Numbered from the stretch's first letter, positions 44,635-55,770 are shown. The stretch: DNA of 64,000 bases from CAVXHQ01 sp963761735 (GCA_963761735.1 CAVXHQ010000001.1:620001-684000), one strand, 5' to 3'. The notes: generated from the sequence alone by a model not told the origin. Numbers and translations are program-made.

Positions 44635-45750
44635 ATGATGACGCCCAAGCGTCCCAAAAGCGCGGGCGCGTTCCCCAAGGCGGTCGAAACCCCCGCGCCA
44701 CGACCCCCCGACCCCGCCGCCCTCTATGCGGCGCTGGACCTCGGGACCAACAGTTGCCGGATGCTGATTGCCCAACCCAAGGGCAGCCAGTTTCACGTCG
44801 TGGACAGCTTTTCCAAGTCTGTCCAGCTCGGTCATGGCCTCGAGGCCACGGGCAAGCTGAGCCGGTCGTCGATGAACCGCACGATCGGTGCGCTGCGCAT
44901 CTGTCGCCAGAAACTGTCGCGTCACAGCGTGACGCGGATGCGCCTCGTCGCGACCGAGGCCTGCAGGCGTGCGTCCAACGGTGCCGCGTTCCTGCGGCAG
45001 GTCGAGCGCGAGACCGGCATCACCCTCGAGATCATCGCGCCCGAGGAAGAGGCGCGGCTTGCCGTGATCTCCTGTGCGCCGCTGGTGTCGATCCGCACCG
45101 AGCAGTTGCTGGTGGTGGATATCGGCGGCGGCTCGACCGAGCTTGTCTGGATCGACCTGACGAAGGTGCCGGGCCGCGAGCGTCCGCGCGCCATCATGCG
45201 CCTGCATTCGGGGTTTCGCGCCGATCCGGGGCCGTTTGCGGCGGCCAAGGTCGTCGACTGGATTTCGGTGCCGCTGGGCGTTGCGACGCTGCGCGACCAG
45301 TTCGTCGACGTCGAGGACGACGCGGCGCGGTTTGCCCTGATGAGTTGGTTCTTCGAGGAAAGCCTTGCGAGTTTCGCGCCCAGTGCCGAGGCGCAGTCGC
45401 GCGAGGGATTTCAGATCATCGGCACCTCGGGGACCGTCACGACGGTGGCGGCAAGCCATCTGGGCCTGAAACGCTATGACCGTACCAAGGTCGACGGGCT
45501 GCGGATGACGTCCGATCAGATCGACGCGGTGATCCGCGATTATCTCGTGCTCGGCCCCGAAGGGCGGCGCGCCGATCCGCGCATCGGCAAGGACCGGCAG
45601 GCCCTGATCATGTCGGGGTCGGCGATCCTGCAGGCCCTGATGCGGCTGTGGCCCACCGACCGTTTGTCCGTGGCGGACCGGGGCCTGCGCGAAGGGCTGC
45701 TCTATGCGCAGATGTCGGCGGACGGGGTCCTCGAGGATGCGCCGTTCTGA
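44635..45750 (+). CDS. Ppx/GppA-family phosphatase
   Basis: A 371-residue enzyme of the exopolyphosphatase/guanosine pentaphosphatase family. The ASKHA fold is clear from AALDLGTNSCRMLIAQPKG, the VDIGGGSTELVWIDL phosphate loop, and IIAPEEEARLAVI with catalytic acids. The C-terminal HD-like domain present in longer PPX proteins is absent, fitting the short form. Two Met codons in tandem (44635/44638) leave the exact start open. Stops 9 bp from the convergent antiporter gene. Confidence 0.9.
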   Translation: MMTPKRPKSAGAFPKAVETPAPRPPDPAALYAALDLGTNSCRMLIAQPKGSQFHVVDSFSKSVQLGHGLEATGKLSRSSMNRTIGALRICRQKLSRHSVTRMRLVATEACRRASNGAAFLRQVERETGITLEIIAPEEEARLAVISCAPLVSIRTEQLLVVDIGGGSTELVWIDLTKVPGRERPRAIMRLHSGFRADPGPFAAAKVVDWISVPLGVATLRDQFVDVEDDAARFALMSWFFEESLASFAPSAEAQSREGFQIIGTSGTVTTVAASHLGLKRYDRTKVDGLRMTSDQIDAVIRDYLVLGPEGRRADPRIGKDRQALIMSGSAILQALMRLWPTDRLSVADRGLREGLLYAQMSADGVLEDAPF

Positions 45751-45759
45751 ATTGTCGGG

Positions 45760-47085
45760 CTAGATGAGGTCGGCGTCGGTATCTCGGTGCCGCGACATGG
45801 CCCGGCCCGCCGACAGCCCGTGAACCAGCGACGAGACCAGCACGATCAGCGCCAGCAACGACCACAGCACCTCGATGCCCTCGATCTCGGCATGTGTGGC
45901 CGCATAGCTCAGGTAATAGATCGAACCGATACCCCGCACACCGTAGAACGCCGCGAGCCAGCGGCCCCGGCGCCCAAGGCCGCACCCCGGCAGGGCCAGC
46001 CAGCCGCCCAAAGGGCGGATCACGAACAACAGCAGCAACGTCACCGCAACCTGACCAGAGGTTACATCGAGGATCCGGGGGAGCACGGCGCCAAGCGCCA
46101 CGAGCAACAGCGCCGTCAGCGCATGTTCGATGGCGGAAGTGAAATCGTGCAGCCGCCGGTGGAACTTGTGGTCGATCTCGACCCGGCGCAGCACGAGGCC
46201 CATGACCGCGACGGCGATAAAGCCATAGCCCTCGACCAGTTCCGTGGTGCCATAACACAAGAACACGCCCGCCAGAGCGACGATACCCGAATCGGTTTCG
46301 GCCAGAGACCGGCCCCGCGGCCAGGTGAACAGCAAATGCGCAAGGATCCAGCCGCCACCCGCCCCCATGACGGTGCCGACGACGATGCGCCAGCCGACGT
46401 CGATCAGCGCCCATTCCCCGATCCAGGCCCCCCAGCCGCCCGCCGCGATCAGCGCCAGCGCGAAGTAGACGAAGGGAAACGCAAGGCCGTCGTTCAGCGC
46501 CGCCTCGGTCGTCAGGGCAAAGCGCACGGGGTGTTCGGCCCCCTCCTGCGGCGGCCCGACCTGCACGTCGCCGGCCAGTACGGGATCCGTCGGCGCCATG
46601 ACGGCCCCCAGCAGGACAGCGGCGCCCAGCGTCAGCCCGGCAAAGGCAATCCCCGCAACGGTGAGGGCCAGGATCGTCAGCGGCATCGCCACGACCAGCA
46701 ACCTGACCGTGGGCCGCCACCGCACCCAGTCGCGCAGACTGTCCACCCGCAGGCCCGTGGCGAACAGGGCGACGATCACGCAGAGCTCGCTCACCCGTTC
46801 CCACAGCAGCGGCGCATCGAGTGGCGTCGGCACCGTCGGCAGAAACGGCATCAGTCCCGCGACGGCACCGAAAACCACCATCAGCGGGGCCGCGGCAGGA
46901 TCACGGTGCGATACCAGCCGGGGCAGCCAATGGGCGGCAAGGATGATCAGACCCAGCACCGACAACAACAGGTGATAGGGCGCCAGCGAAAAGAACGCGC
47001 CGAAGGCGCCGTCCGAAGTCATCGCCTCGGCGGCCTCGGCGGTTGTCGCCGCATCCATCGCGGGGCCCGCGTCGGTCTCATCCAT
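45760..47085 (-). CDS. Sodium/proton antiporter (CPA1/NhaP type)
   Basis: A 441-residue inner-membrane exchanger with about 12 hydrophobic segments. The family motifs GAVMAPTDPVLAGDVQVG (ion-binding Asp) and LTTEAALNDGLAFPF (Asn-Asp) are visible. FYGVRGIGSIYYLSYA is the conserved late-helix segment. It differs from the first antiporter in having no cytoplasmic cNMP domain. The start at 47085 is preferred, because the upstream reading adds 11 residues without a better ribosome site. It is convergent with the Ppx gene. Confidence 0.9.
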   Translation of the reverse strand: MDETDAGPAMDAATTAEAAEAMTSDGAFGAFFSLAPYHLLLSVLGLIILAAHWLPRLVSHRDPAAAPLMVVFGAVAGLMPFLPTVPTPLDAPLLWERVSELCVIVALFATGLRVDSLRDWVRWRPTVRLLVVAMPLTILALTVAGIAFAGLTLGAAVLLGAVMAPTDPVLAGDVQVGPPQEGAEHPVRFALTTEAALNDGLAFPFVYFALALIAAGGWGAWIGEWALIDVGWRIVVGTVMGAGGGWILAHLLFTWPRGRSLAETDSGIVALAGVFLCYGTTELVEGYGFIAVAVMGLVLRRVEIDHKFHRRLHDFTSAIEHALTALLLVALGAVLPRILDVTSGQVAVTLLLLFVIRPLGGWLALPGCGLGRRGRWLAAFYGVRGIGSIYYLSYAATHAEIEGIEVLWSLLALIVLVSSLVHGLSAGRAMSRHRDTDADLI

Positions 47086-47168
47086 GATACGTTTCCCGGC
47101 CAAAGAGAGTGCAAACAAGGGCGCAGCGCCCGTCTGGACGGCCCGCCGATCTAGGTGATCTGGTCAAT

Positions 47169-48824
47169 CTAGTGCGTCAGAACCGCGATGCAGCATCCCC
47201 AGGGCGGCAAATGCAGCCTTTCTCCCCGGACCGCGTCGGTCATCGCGATCCCGCACTCCAGCGTCGTCAGATCCGCCCCATCGGGCGGCAGGCATTCGCC
47301 ATCGGAACTGCCAAGATTGAACGCACAGAATATCTGCCGGCCGGCATGGGTGCGCACGAAGGTGACGACATCGCCGGTCTGTTCCGGCTGGGTCATCGTG
47401 CCGCGCGCCAGGGCCGGTTCGGCGTGGCGCAGGGCCACGGCGCGCCGGTAATGGTGGATCATCGCGTCCGCGTCGTCCTCTTGAGCGGCGACGCTGAGCG
47501 CGCGGTGTCGCGGATCGACCGGCAACCACGGCATCCCGTCCGAAAACCCGACACCTGAATTCGACGCCTCCCAGACCATCGGTGTCCGGCAGCCGTCGCG
47601 GCCCTTGAACTCGGGCCAGAACCGGATGCCGTAGGGGTCCTGCAAGGCCTCGAACGGCACGTCGGCCTCGGGCAGGCCCAGTTCCTCGCCCTGATACAGG
47701 CAGACGGAACCGCGCAGGCACATGAGCAGCGTCGTGTAGCTGCGCGCGGCGTCATCCGTCAGACCCCAGCGCGTGACGTGGCGCGTCACGTCGTGATTGG
47801 AATAGGCCCAGCAGGGCCAGGCATCGGGGGCGGCGTAATTCAGGCGGGCGAAGGTCTCGACGAGAGTGCCCGCGGTCAGGCGCTGCGGCTGCAACATCTC
47901 GAACGGATAGCACATCTGCACCTTGTCGCCGCCCGAGGTATATTCGGCCATGATCTCCAGCCCCCGCTGGGCATCGCCCACCTCGCCCACGGCGGCGGCG
48001 TTATACGGCACCATTTCGGCCCCGAAACGGCGCAGGAAGTCGATATTTTCGGGCTGGTTTTTCGAATGGACGTGGTCCTGCCAGTTATACGGGTTTACCG
48101 CCGGGGCGATGCTGTCATTGCGTCGCTCGGGTGGCAGGGCCGGATTGTCGCGCAACAGGATGTCGGCGAAATAAAAGTTGATTGTGTCGAGGCGAAAGCC
48201 GTCGACGCCGCGCTTGAGCCAGAAACGCTCGACATCGAGCAGCGCCTCCTGCACGGCGGGGCTGTGAAAATTCAGGTCCGGCTGGGAGGTCAGGAAGTTG
48301 TGCAGGAAATACTGCATCCGCGTTCCGTGCCATTCCCACGCCGAGCCGCCGAATATCGACAACCAGTTGTTGGGCGGCGTGCCGTCGGGTTTCGCATCGG
48401 CCCAGACGTACCAGTCGGCCTTTTCGTTGGTCCGCGACCGCGCGCTTTCCAGGAACCACGGATGCCGGTCCGAGGTATGCGACAGCACCAGATCGATCAT
48501 CACCCTGAGGCCGAGATCGTGGGCGCGTTCGACGATGCGGTCGAAATCCGCGAGGCTGCCGAACATCGGATCGACGTCGCAGTAATCGCTGACGTCATAG
48601 CCGAAATCCTTCATCGGCGAGGTGAAGAACGGCGAGATCCACACCGCGTCCACGCCCAGCGAGGCGATATGATCGAGCCTGCCGACGATCCCCGCCAGAT
48701 CGCCGATCCCGTCGCCGTCGGCATCCTGATAGGACCGCGGATAGATCTGATAGATCACCGCACCGCGCCACCATTCGGCGGTGGTGCCCGGACCCGGAAC
48801 GATCGGCTGTTGTGCGATGGTCAT
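47169..48824 (-). CDS. Alpha-glucosidase / oligo-1,6-glucosidase (GH13)
   Basis: A 551-residue glycoside hydrolase family 13 enzyme, probably cytosolic with no signal peptide. Conserved regions are IDLVLSHTSDRHPWF (region I), GFRLDTINFYFADI (nucleophile Asp213), GEVGD (acid/base Glu) and CWAYSNHDVTRHV (last Asp). WWRGAVIYQIYPRSYQDADG is the family start. The start at 48824 drops a spurious N-terminal extension. It opens a glucoside cluster divergent from a LacI regulator; closest in organisation to aglA of rhizobia. Confidence 0.92.
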   Translation of the reverse strand: MTIAQQPIVPGPGTTAEWWRGAVIYQIYPRSYQDADGDGIGDLAGIVGRLDHIASLGVDAVWISPFFTSPMKDFGYDVSDYCDVDPMFGSLADFDRIVERAHDLGLRVMIDLVLSHTSDRHPWFLESARSRTNEKADWYVWADAKPDGTPPNNWLSIFGGSAWEWHGTRMQYFLHNFLTSQPDLNFHSPAVQEALLDVERFWLKRGVDGFRLDTINFYFADILLRDNPALPPERRNDSIAPAVNPYNWQDHVHSKNQPENIDFLRRFGAEMVPYNAAAVGEVGDAQRGLEIMAEYTSGGDKVQMCYPFEMLQPQRLTAGTLVETFARLNYAAPDAWPCWAYSNHDVTRHVTRWGLTDDAARSYTTLLMCLRGSVCLYQGEELGLPEADVPFEALQDPYGIRFWPEFKGRDGCRTPMVWEASNSGVGFSDGMPWLPVDPRHRALSVAAQEDDADAMIHHYRRAVALRHAEPALARGTMTQPEQTGDVVTFVRTHAGRQIFCAFNLGSSDGECLPPDGADLTTLECGIAMTDAVRGERLHLPPWGCCIAVLTH

Positions 48825-49157
48825 GCGAATGTCCTTGTCCTGACGCGGCCTGTCTGGGGCCCTGACGCGCAAACTAGGACCGGTGCGCGCAAATGACCAC
48901 ATCCGGAGCGCAGATCGGGCGGCGGGTGCATCCGGGGCGCCGCACCGCCGGCACCGATCCGGATGCGGATGCCCGCACCGGGACGGCGGGTCAGAACGGC
49001 GCGCGCCTTTGACGCCACCCGGCACGGTCGCTAGGGTGATCGTCAACCCAATGCGTTTTGACCCGATCGGACCCCCGTTGGCCCATTTTCACCGTCCGCC
49101 TGTCCCCCCGATCCGACGCCGCGGCCCTGACACGCAACACTTGCTGGTGCGCAGACC

Positions 49158-50252
49158 ATGAAACTCAAGGAACTCGCGGCCTCTCTCGGCCTCAGCCCGA
49201 CGACGGTAAGCCGCGCACTCAACGGCTATCCCGAGGTGAACGCCGCCACCCGGACCCGGATCCTCGAGGCCGCGGCGGCGGCGGACTATCGCCCCAATAC
49301 CCGTGCCAAAGGTCTTGCGACGGGGCGGTCGATGGCCATCGGGCACGTCATCCCCACTGCGTCGGAACATGAGATCGTCAATCCGATCTTCGCCGATTTC
49401 ATCGCCGGGGCGGCCACGACCTATGCCGAGCGCGGCTATGAAATGATGCTGACCGTGGTGGCGGACGGCAACGAGGCGCAGTTGTACCGCAATCTGAAAT
49501 CGCGCGGTGCCGTCGATGGCGTCGTTTTGCATGCGCCGCGCCTGCGGGACCCGCGGATCCCGCTGCTGGACGAGATCGGCCTGCCGTTCGCGGTACATGG
49601 CCGCGCCTCGGGGCTGAGCACGCCTTACGTCTGGCTCGACGTGAACAACGCGCAGGCGTTCCGGTGCGCGACCGACCATCTGCTCGATCTGGGGCACACC
49701 CGTATCGCCCTGCTCAACGGCCTTGAATACCTCGATTTCGCGCACCGCCGCCGGATGGGCCATATCGAGGCGCTGCGGCAGCGCGGCCTCGACGTCGATG
49801 AGAACCGGCTGCGCTCGGGCGCGATGACCGAAACGTTCGGCTATCTGTCGACCCGCGATCTGCTGGCGTGTGCCGGGGCGCCGACCGCCTTTCTGGTGTC
49901 GTCGATCATCTGTGCCTTCGGCGCGCGCCGCGCCATCGAAGAGGCGGGACTGGTGCTGGGGCGCGATGTCTCGGTCATCACCCACGACGATGCGCTGTCC
50001 TATCTGCCCAACGGCGACGCCGCACGCGGCGATGCGCCGGTCTACACCGCGATGCGCTCGCCGGTGCGCGAGGCGGGCGCGCGGCTGGCGCGGATGCTGG
50101 TCGCGCGGATCGAAAATCCGCAGGCAGCCCCGCAGAATGCCTGGCTCGAGGCCGAGCTTGTGATGGGCATGTCGACCGGACCCTGCCGGACGGCGCAGGC
50201 GGATCATCGGGTGCGCGACGCGACCTCGACAGGACCGGTCCGGGCGGTATAA
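49158..50252 (+). CDS. LacI-family regulator (AglR-like)
   Basis: A 364-residue LacI regulator: MKLKELAASLGLSPTTVSRA and LNGYPEVNAATRTRILEAA form the HTH and hinge helix. The ligand domain includes GHVIPTASEHEIVNPIFADF, CATDHLLDLGHTRIALLNG and VSVITHDDALSYLPNG. It lies between the divergent alpha-glucosidase gene and the downstream beta-glucosidase and glucokinase genes, so it probably represses all of them and is relieved by an alpha- or beta-glucoside. The ~330-bp spacer upstream shows no palindrome I could assign with confidence. Confidence 0.9.
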   Translation: MKLKELAASLGLSPTTVSRALNGYPEVNAATRTRILEAAAAADYRPNTRAKGLATGRSMAIGHVIPTASEHEIVNPIFADFIAGAATTYAERGYEMMLTVVADGNEAQLYRNLKSRGAVDGVVLHAPRLRDPRIPLLDEIGLPFAVHGRASGLSTPYVWLDVNNAQAFRCATDHLLDLGHTRIALLNGLEYLDFAHRRRMGHIEALRQRGLDVDENRLRSGAMTETFGYLSTRDLLACAGAPTAFLVSSIICAFGARRAIEEAGLVLGRDVSVITHDDALSYLPNGDAARGDAPVYTAMRSPVREAGARLARMLVARIENPQAAPQNAWLEAELVMGMSTGPCRTAQADHRVRDATSTGPVRAV

Positions 50253-50296
50253 CCGCACCCAGGCCCGCACCGCCTGCCCTGCCAGAGGACACTCAG

Positions 50297-51622
50297 ATGA
50301 ATTTCACCCGCGCCGATTTCCCGGACGGTTTCGTTTTCGGGGCCGCCACCGCCGCCTATCAGATCGAGGGCCACGCCTTCGGCGGTGCCGGCAGCACCCA
50401 TTGGGACACCTTTGCCGCCGGTCCCGGCAATGTCGTGCGGGCCGAGGACGGCGCGCGGGCCTGCGATCACTATCACCGCTTCGAGGCCGATCTCGACATT
50501 CTGCAAAGCGGCGGGTTCGACGCCTACCGGTTCTCGACGTCCTGGGCGCGGGTCCTGCCCGAGGGACGCGGTGCGGTGAACGAACAGGGCCTCGACTATT
50601 ACGACCGGCTGGTCGACGCGATCTGCGCGCGCGGCCTGAAACCGTTCCACACGCTGTATCACTGGGAAATGCCCTCTGCCCTCGCCGACCTTGGCGGCTG
50701 GACGAACCCGGATGTTGCACACTGGATGGGCGATTACACCGACGTCATCCTTGACCGGATCGGTGACCGCGTCGAGGCGGTTGCGACGATCAACGAGCCG
50801 TGGTGTGCCGCCTGGCTGTCGCATTTCATCGGCCACCACGCGCCGGGTCTGCGCGACATCCGCGCGGGCACCCGCGCGATGCACAACATATTGCGCGCCC
50901 ACGCCGAGGCGATGGAACGGATGCGCGCCCGGGGGCAGAAGAACCTCGGGATCGTGCTGAATTTCGATCACGTGACCCCGGCGGACGACAGGCCGGAAAC
51001 GGCGCGTGCCGTCGCCCGTCAGGACGCCATCGCCAACCGCTGGTTCATCGAGGCGATCACGCGCGGCACCTATCCCGCAGAGGCGATGGAGGGGTTCGCC
51101 CCGCACATGCCCAAAGGCTGGGAGGACGACCTGAAACGGATCAACCAGCCGATCGACTGGCTGGGCGTCAACTATTATACCCGCAGCCTCGTCACCGACG
51201 ACCCGGGCGCCGTCTGGCCCGCCACGCGCACGGTCGAAGGGCCGAAACCGAAAACCCAGATGGGATGGGAGATCCACCCCGAGGGCCTGCATCATTTCCT
51301 GACCCGGATGGCGCGCGATTACGTCGGCGACATGCCGATATACGTCACCGAAAACGGCATGGCGTGGGACGACCGCATCGAGAACGGCGCGGTTCACGAC
51401 CCCGAGCGCATGGCCTATGTGAACGATCACATCATGGCCGCCAAACGCGCCATCGACGACGGCGCCAACGTGCGCGGATTCTTCTACTGGTCGCTGCTGG
51501 ACAACTACGAATGGGCGTTCGGCTATGAAAAGCAATTCGGCATGGTGCATGTGGATTTCAACACGCTGGACCGCACGCCGAAGGCCAGCTTTCTGGCGCT
51601 GAAAGCGGCGCTGGCGATCTAG
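50297..51622 (+). CDS. Beta-glucosidase (GH1)
   Basis: A 441-residue family 1 glycosidase. The N terminus DFPDGFVFGAATAAYQIEG is typical; the acid/base Glu167 sits in TINEPWCAA and the nucleophile Glu352 in YVTENGMAWDD. A further motif is GFFYWSLLDNYEWAFGYEKQ. Cytosolic, no signal peptide. It follows the regulator gene by 44 bp and precedes glucokinase by 92 bp, so cleaved glucose can be phosphorylated at once. Confidence 0.94.
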   Translation: MNFTRADFPDGFVFGAATAAYQIEGHAFGGAGSTHWDTFAAGPGNVVRAEDGARACDHYHRFEADLDILQSGGFDAYRFSTSWARVLPEGRGAVNEQGLDYYDRLVDAICARGLKPFHTLYHWEMPSALADLGGWTNPDVAHWMGDYTDVILDRIGDRVEAVATINEPWCAAWLSHFIGHHAPGLRDIRAGTRAMHNILRAHAEAMERMRARGQKNLGIVLNFDHVTPADDRPETARAVARQDAIANRWFIEAITRGTYPAEAMEGFAPHMPKGWEDDLKRINQPIDWLGVNYYTRSLVTDDPGAVWPATRTVEGPKPKTQMGWEIHPEGLHHFLTRMARDYVGDMPIYVTENGMAWDDRIENGAVHDPERMAYVNDHIMAAKRAIDDGANVRGFFYWSLLDNYEWAFGYEKQFGMVHVDFNTLDRTPKASFLALKAALAI

Positions 51623-51714
51623 CGCCACCCGTCCGGCGCCCCAACGCGCGATGGACGGGCCGCGTCCTCTCCCGTACTGCAACCTCAACAGGCCCGATCT
51701 GCCCCGGAGGCGTC

Positions 51715-52695
51715 ATGACCCACCCCAAGAACACGTTCTCGCTCGTCGCCGACATCGGTGGCACCAACACCCGCGTCGCCCTGGCGGACGGACGCCGGGT
51801 GCGCGCCGATACCGTGCGCCGCTATGCCAACAAGGACAACGAAAGCCTCGAGGCCGTGCTGCGCCGCTATGTCGCCGATGAGGGGGCGGTGGATGCGCGC
51901 GCCGCCTGCGTTGCCGTGGCGGGACCGGTGCGCGACGGGGCGGCGACGATGACCAACCTCGACTGGCAGATCGACAAGGACACCCTCGCCGCGGCCACCC
52001 GCGCCGAAACCGTCGCGATCCTGAACGACCTTCAGGCGCAGGGCCACGCGCTGGGCCATATCCCGGCGCGCAACATCCGCACGGTGATCGCGTTTCCGCC
52101 CGCCACGGAACAGGCGGCCAAGCTGGTGATCGGCGTCGGCACCGGATTCAACGCGGCCCCGGTATTCGAGACCGGCGCGGGCCGCTACGTGACGCCGTCG
52201 GAAAGTGGCCACGTCAACCTGCCCATCGCCACGGACGAGGACTTCGCGCTGGCCGAGTATGTCACCCACCGCGCCCCCACGGCGCACGGTTTCGCCTCCG
52301 TCGAGGATTGTCTGTCCGGGCGCGGCCTTGAAAACATCTACCGGTTTCATGCCCTGCCGAGCGGTGCGCCGGACAAGGCCGCCGCCGACATCATGACTGC
52401 CGTGGCCGACGGCACCGATCCCCTCGCCCGCGCGACGGCGGCCACGTTCACCCGCCTGCTGGGGGCGGTCGCGGGCAACCTCGCGCTGACGCAGCTGCCG
52501 TTCGGCGGCATCTATCTGGCGGGCGGCGTGGCCCGCGCGATGGCACCGCATCTGGCCGATCTCGGTTTTATCGAGGCGTTCCGCGCCAAAGGCCGGTTCG
52601 GCGCCTTCATGGAGAATTTCGGGGTCGCGGTGATCGAGGACGACTACGCGGCGCTGACCGGCTCGGCGAGCCATCTGGTCGCGCTGGGGGCCTGA
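51715..52695 (+). CDS. glk: Glucokinase
   Basis: A 326-residue ATP-dependent glucokinase of the Glk family. The phosphate-1 motif LVADIGGTNTRVALADGR, the AVAGPVRDGAATMTNLDW segment, ILNDLQAQGHALGH (catalytic Asp region), GVGTGFNAAPV and IYLAGGVARAM define it. Length is standard. Its place after the beta-glucosidase gene makes it the entry kinase for glucose freed by the cluster. Confidence 0.93.
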   Translation: MTHPKNTFSLVADIGGTNTRVALADGRRVRADTVRRYANKDNESLEAVLRRYVADEGAVDARAACVAVAGPVRDGAATMTNLDWQIDKDTLAAATRAETVAILNDLQAQGHALGHIPARNIRTVIAFPPATEQAAKLVIGVGTGFNAAPVFETGAGRYVTPSESGHVNLPIATDEDFALAEYVTHRAPTAHGFASVEDCLSGRGLENIYRFHALPSGAPDKAAADIMTAVADGTDPLARATAATFTRLLGAVAGNLALTQLPFGGIYLAGGVARAMAPHLADLGFIEAFRAKGRFGAFMENFGVAVIEDDYAALTGSASHLVALGA

Positions 52696-53306
52696 AATTC
52701 GCCGCGTCGGTGTCGCCAGGGCGCAGGGGGAAAGGTGCCCGGAGCCGTCATCGGAAGCGGCGTTTGAAGGGCCTGCAAGCGCCCCTATCCGACCCTGACC
52801 GCCGCGACATAATTCGATCGTGCGGCATCGCGTTTTTCCCAGGTTTTGGGCCGTCGCGGGACAGGACTGCAGTGCCCGCGACCGTAAGGCACCTTCTTTG
52901 TCGTCGCAACCAGCACGCAAACGCCACCACCGCCCGTATCGCGGATCGCCTGCACGAGGACGCCGTGCGCCGTGCGGGACGTCGACGCAACAGGCGATTC
53001 TTGATGTGCGGCGTGGCGATGGGCCTGCGCAATTCGGGCACAATGGCTGTGGTCATCGACGTCCCGCGCTTCGCGGCCGGCCACTGCATTCTGCATCTGC
53101 AGTTGATCCGCATCCCGCCGGGCACCTCGGGCGACCCTGAAATGCAAGCGACACCGCCATCGAGACCCGGTCTCCGACGGCGATCGTCACATGTTTTACG
53201 ACATACGATACGGCGGCAGCGGCCCCTTTCATCCGCCGGTAAAACGGCTATGCTTCCGCAAGTTTTGTGTCAGCCCCGTGCGGGGGCGCTTGTTTCGAGG
53301 GAAGCC
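52696..53306. other. Long intergenic region (611 bp) before sspB
   Basis: No gene with recognisable motifs was found on either strand. A reading frame is open through the whole gap in phase with sspB, but its composition (Arg-rich) and lack of motifs argue that this is GC-driven. It holds a hairpin with 8-bp arms GTCGCGGG / CCCGCGAC (52852-52859 and 52874-52881), at which no function can be fixed. It may be a decayed gene or a regulatory/RNA region. Confidence 0.45.
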
Positions 53307-53822
53307 ATGCCGACGCGTCAGATAGACTATGGCAATCTCATGCACCGCGCGATGCGCGGCCTGATCCAGCGCGTGCTGCAGGACGTGGCCAAATCGGGCC
53401 TGCCGGGCAAGCACCACTTTTTCATCACCATCGACACCATGCACCCGGACGTCGAAATCGCCGACTGGCTGTCGGACCGCTATCCCGGCGAAATGACCAT
53501 CGTGCTGCAACACTGGTTCGATGCGCTGACCGTCACGGACGAAGGCTTTGCCGTGACCCTGAACTTTGGCGACAACCCCGAGCCGCTGTATATCCCCTAC
53601 GATTCGATCAAGACATTCGTCGATCCGTCGGTGGAATTCGGCCTGAGGTTCGAGGCGCAGGACGAAACCGGCGACGGCGATACCGAGGACGACGACGACC
53701 AGACCGCTGACGACGACACCGCAGTCGCCGAGGCGCCGATGGAAGAGATGGCCGAAGAGACCGAGAAACCGGCCAAAAAGAAGGACGCGCAGGTCGTCAG
53801 CCTCGACAGTTTCCGCAAGTAA
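53307..53822 (+). CDS. SspB-like ClpXP adaptor (alphaproteobacterial)
   Basis: A 171-residue stringent-starvation-protein-B-like protein. The globular domain (residues 1-115) shows QIDYGNLMHRAMRGLIQRVL, GKHHFFITIDTMHPDVEIAD, MTIVLQHWFD and YIPYDSIKTFVDPSVEFGLRF. It is followed by an acidic linker (TEDDDDQTADDD) and a Lys-rich C-terminal tail ending VVSLDSFRK, which would dock on ClpX. It delivers ssrA-tagged proteins to ClpXP. ATG follows CGAGGGAAGCC. Confidence 0.9.
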   Translation: MPTRQIDYGNLMHRAMRGLIQRVLQDVAKSGLPGKHHFFITIDTMHPDVEIADWLSDRYPGEMTIVLQHWFDALTVTDEGFAVTLNFGDNPEPLYIPYDSIKTFVDPSVEFGLRFEAQDETGDGDTEDDDDQTADDDTAVAEAPMEEMAEETEKPAKKKDAQVVSLDSFRK

Positions 53823-53937
53823 TGTCGCCGTCCGTTTCGCGCCCACCTGCCAGTCGCGGTATCCCTCGGTCAGGGCGGCGTTGCGGCGCGGGCGCACGGA
53901 CGCTATTGCTCGCCCGACATCAAAAGCGAGGGACATC

Positions 53938-55353
<1,416 letters not shown>

Positions 55354-55363
55354 GGCGGTTTCG

Positions 55364-55543
55364 ATGAACGATCCGGTCAACCTGAACCGGGCGCGTAAAG
55401 CGCGCGACCGGGTGAAAGAGAAGTCGCGGGCCGATGAAAACGCGGTGCGTTTCGGTCAGACGAAGGCCGAAAGGTTGCGACAGGCGCGGCTGAACGAACG
55501 TGCTTCCCACAGTCTCGACGGGCAGAAATTCGAGGCCGAATAA
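55364..55543 (+). CDS. DUF4169 family small protein
   Basis: A 59-residue basic protein reading MNDPVNLNRARKARDRVKEK and continuing with QTKAERLRQARLNERASHSL to FEAE. It is almost entirely charged helix. The family is short, common in alphaproteobacteria and of unknown function, with possible nucleic-acid or ribosome contacts suggested only by its charge. Its stop overlaps the next start (TAATG), so it is coupled to the ribbon-helix-helix gene. It follows fumC by 10 bp. Confidence 0.85.
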   Translation: MNDPVNLNRARKARDRVKEKSRADENAVRFGQTKAERLRQARLNERASHSLDGQKFEAE

Positions 55544-55770
55544 TGGCGCGCGCCGACGGCCGACCTGTCAAACGGTCCCTGACCCTGCGCGGTCATCGCA
55601 CCAGCGTCTCTCTCGAAGAGGCATTCTGGACAGCATTTCGGGATCTGGCGCGCACACAGGGCCTTACGGTAAACGCGCTTGCGGTCGAGATTGACGAGGG
55701 CCGCGGCGACGTCGGACTTGCCTCCGCGATAAGGGTCAGGGTGCTGCAGGCGGCATTAGCACGGCGTTAA
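55543..55770 (+). CDS. Ribbon-helix-helix domain protein
   Basis: A 75-residue protein of the RHH_4 type. RSLTLRGHRTSVSLEEAFW is the N-terminal strand and first helix, and RDLARTQGLTVNALAVEIDE the second helix; a short tail ends VLQAALARR. It is probably a dimeric DNA-binding protein. It overlaps the DUF4169 stop (TAATG) and forms the fumC-DUF4169-RHH unit. Target unknown. Confidence 0.85.
   Translation: MARADGRPVKRSLTLRGHRTSVSLEEAFWTAFRDLARTQGLTVNALAVEIDEGRGDVGLASAIRVRVLQAALARR

Noticed and set aside
52710..53306. N-terminal extension of the SspB-like protein by 199 codons
   Set aside because: The added stretch is Arg-rich and without motifs, and a good ribosome site precedes the ATG at 53307, which gives the family length.
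52696..53306. A tmRNA gene next to sspB
   Set aside because: No permuted tRNA-like ends, no T-loop TTCGAATC followed by CCA and no tag-peptide frame were found; only a simple hairpin is present.
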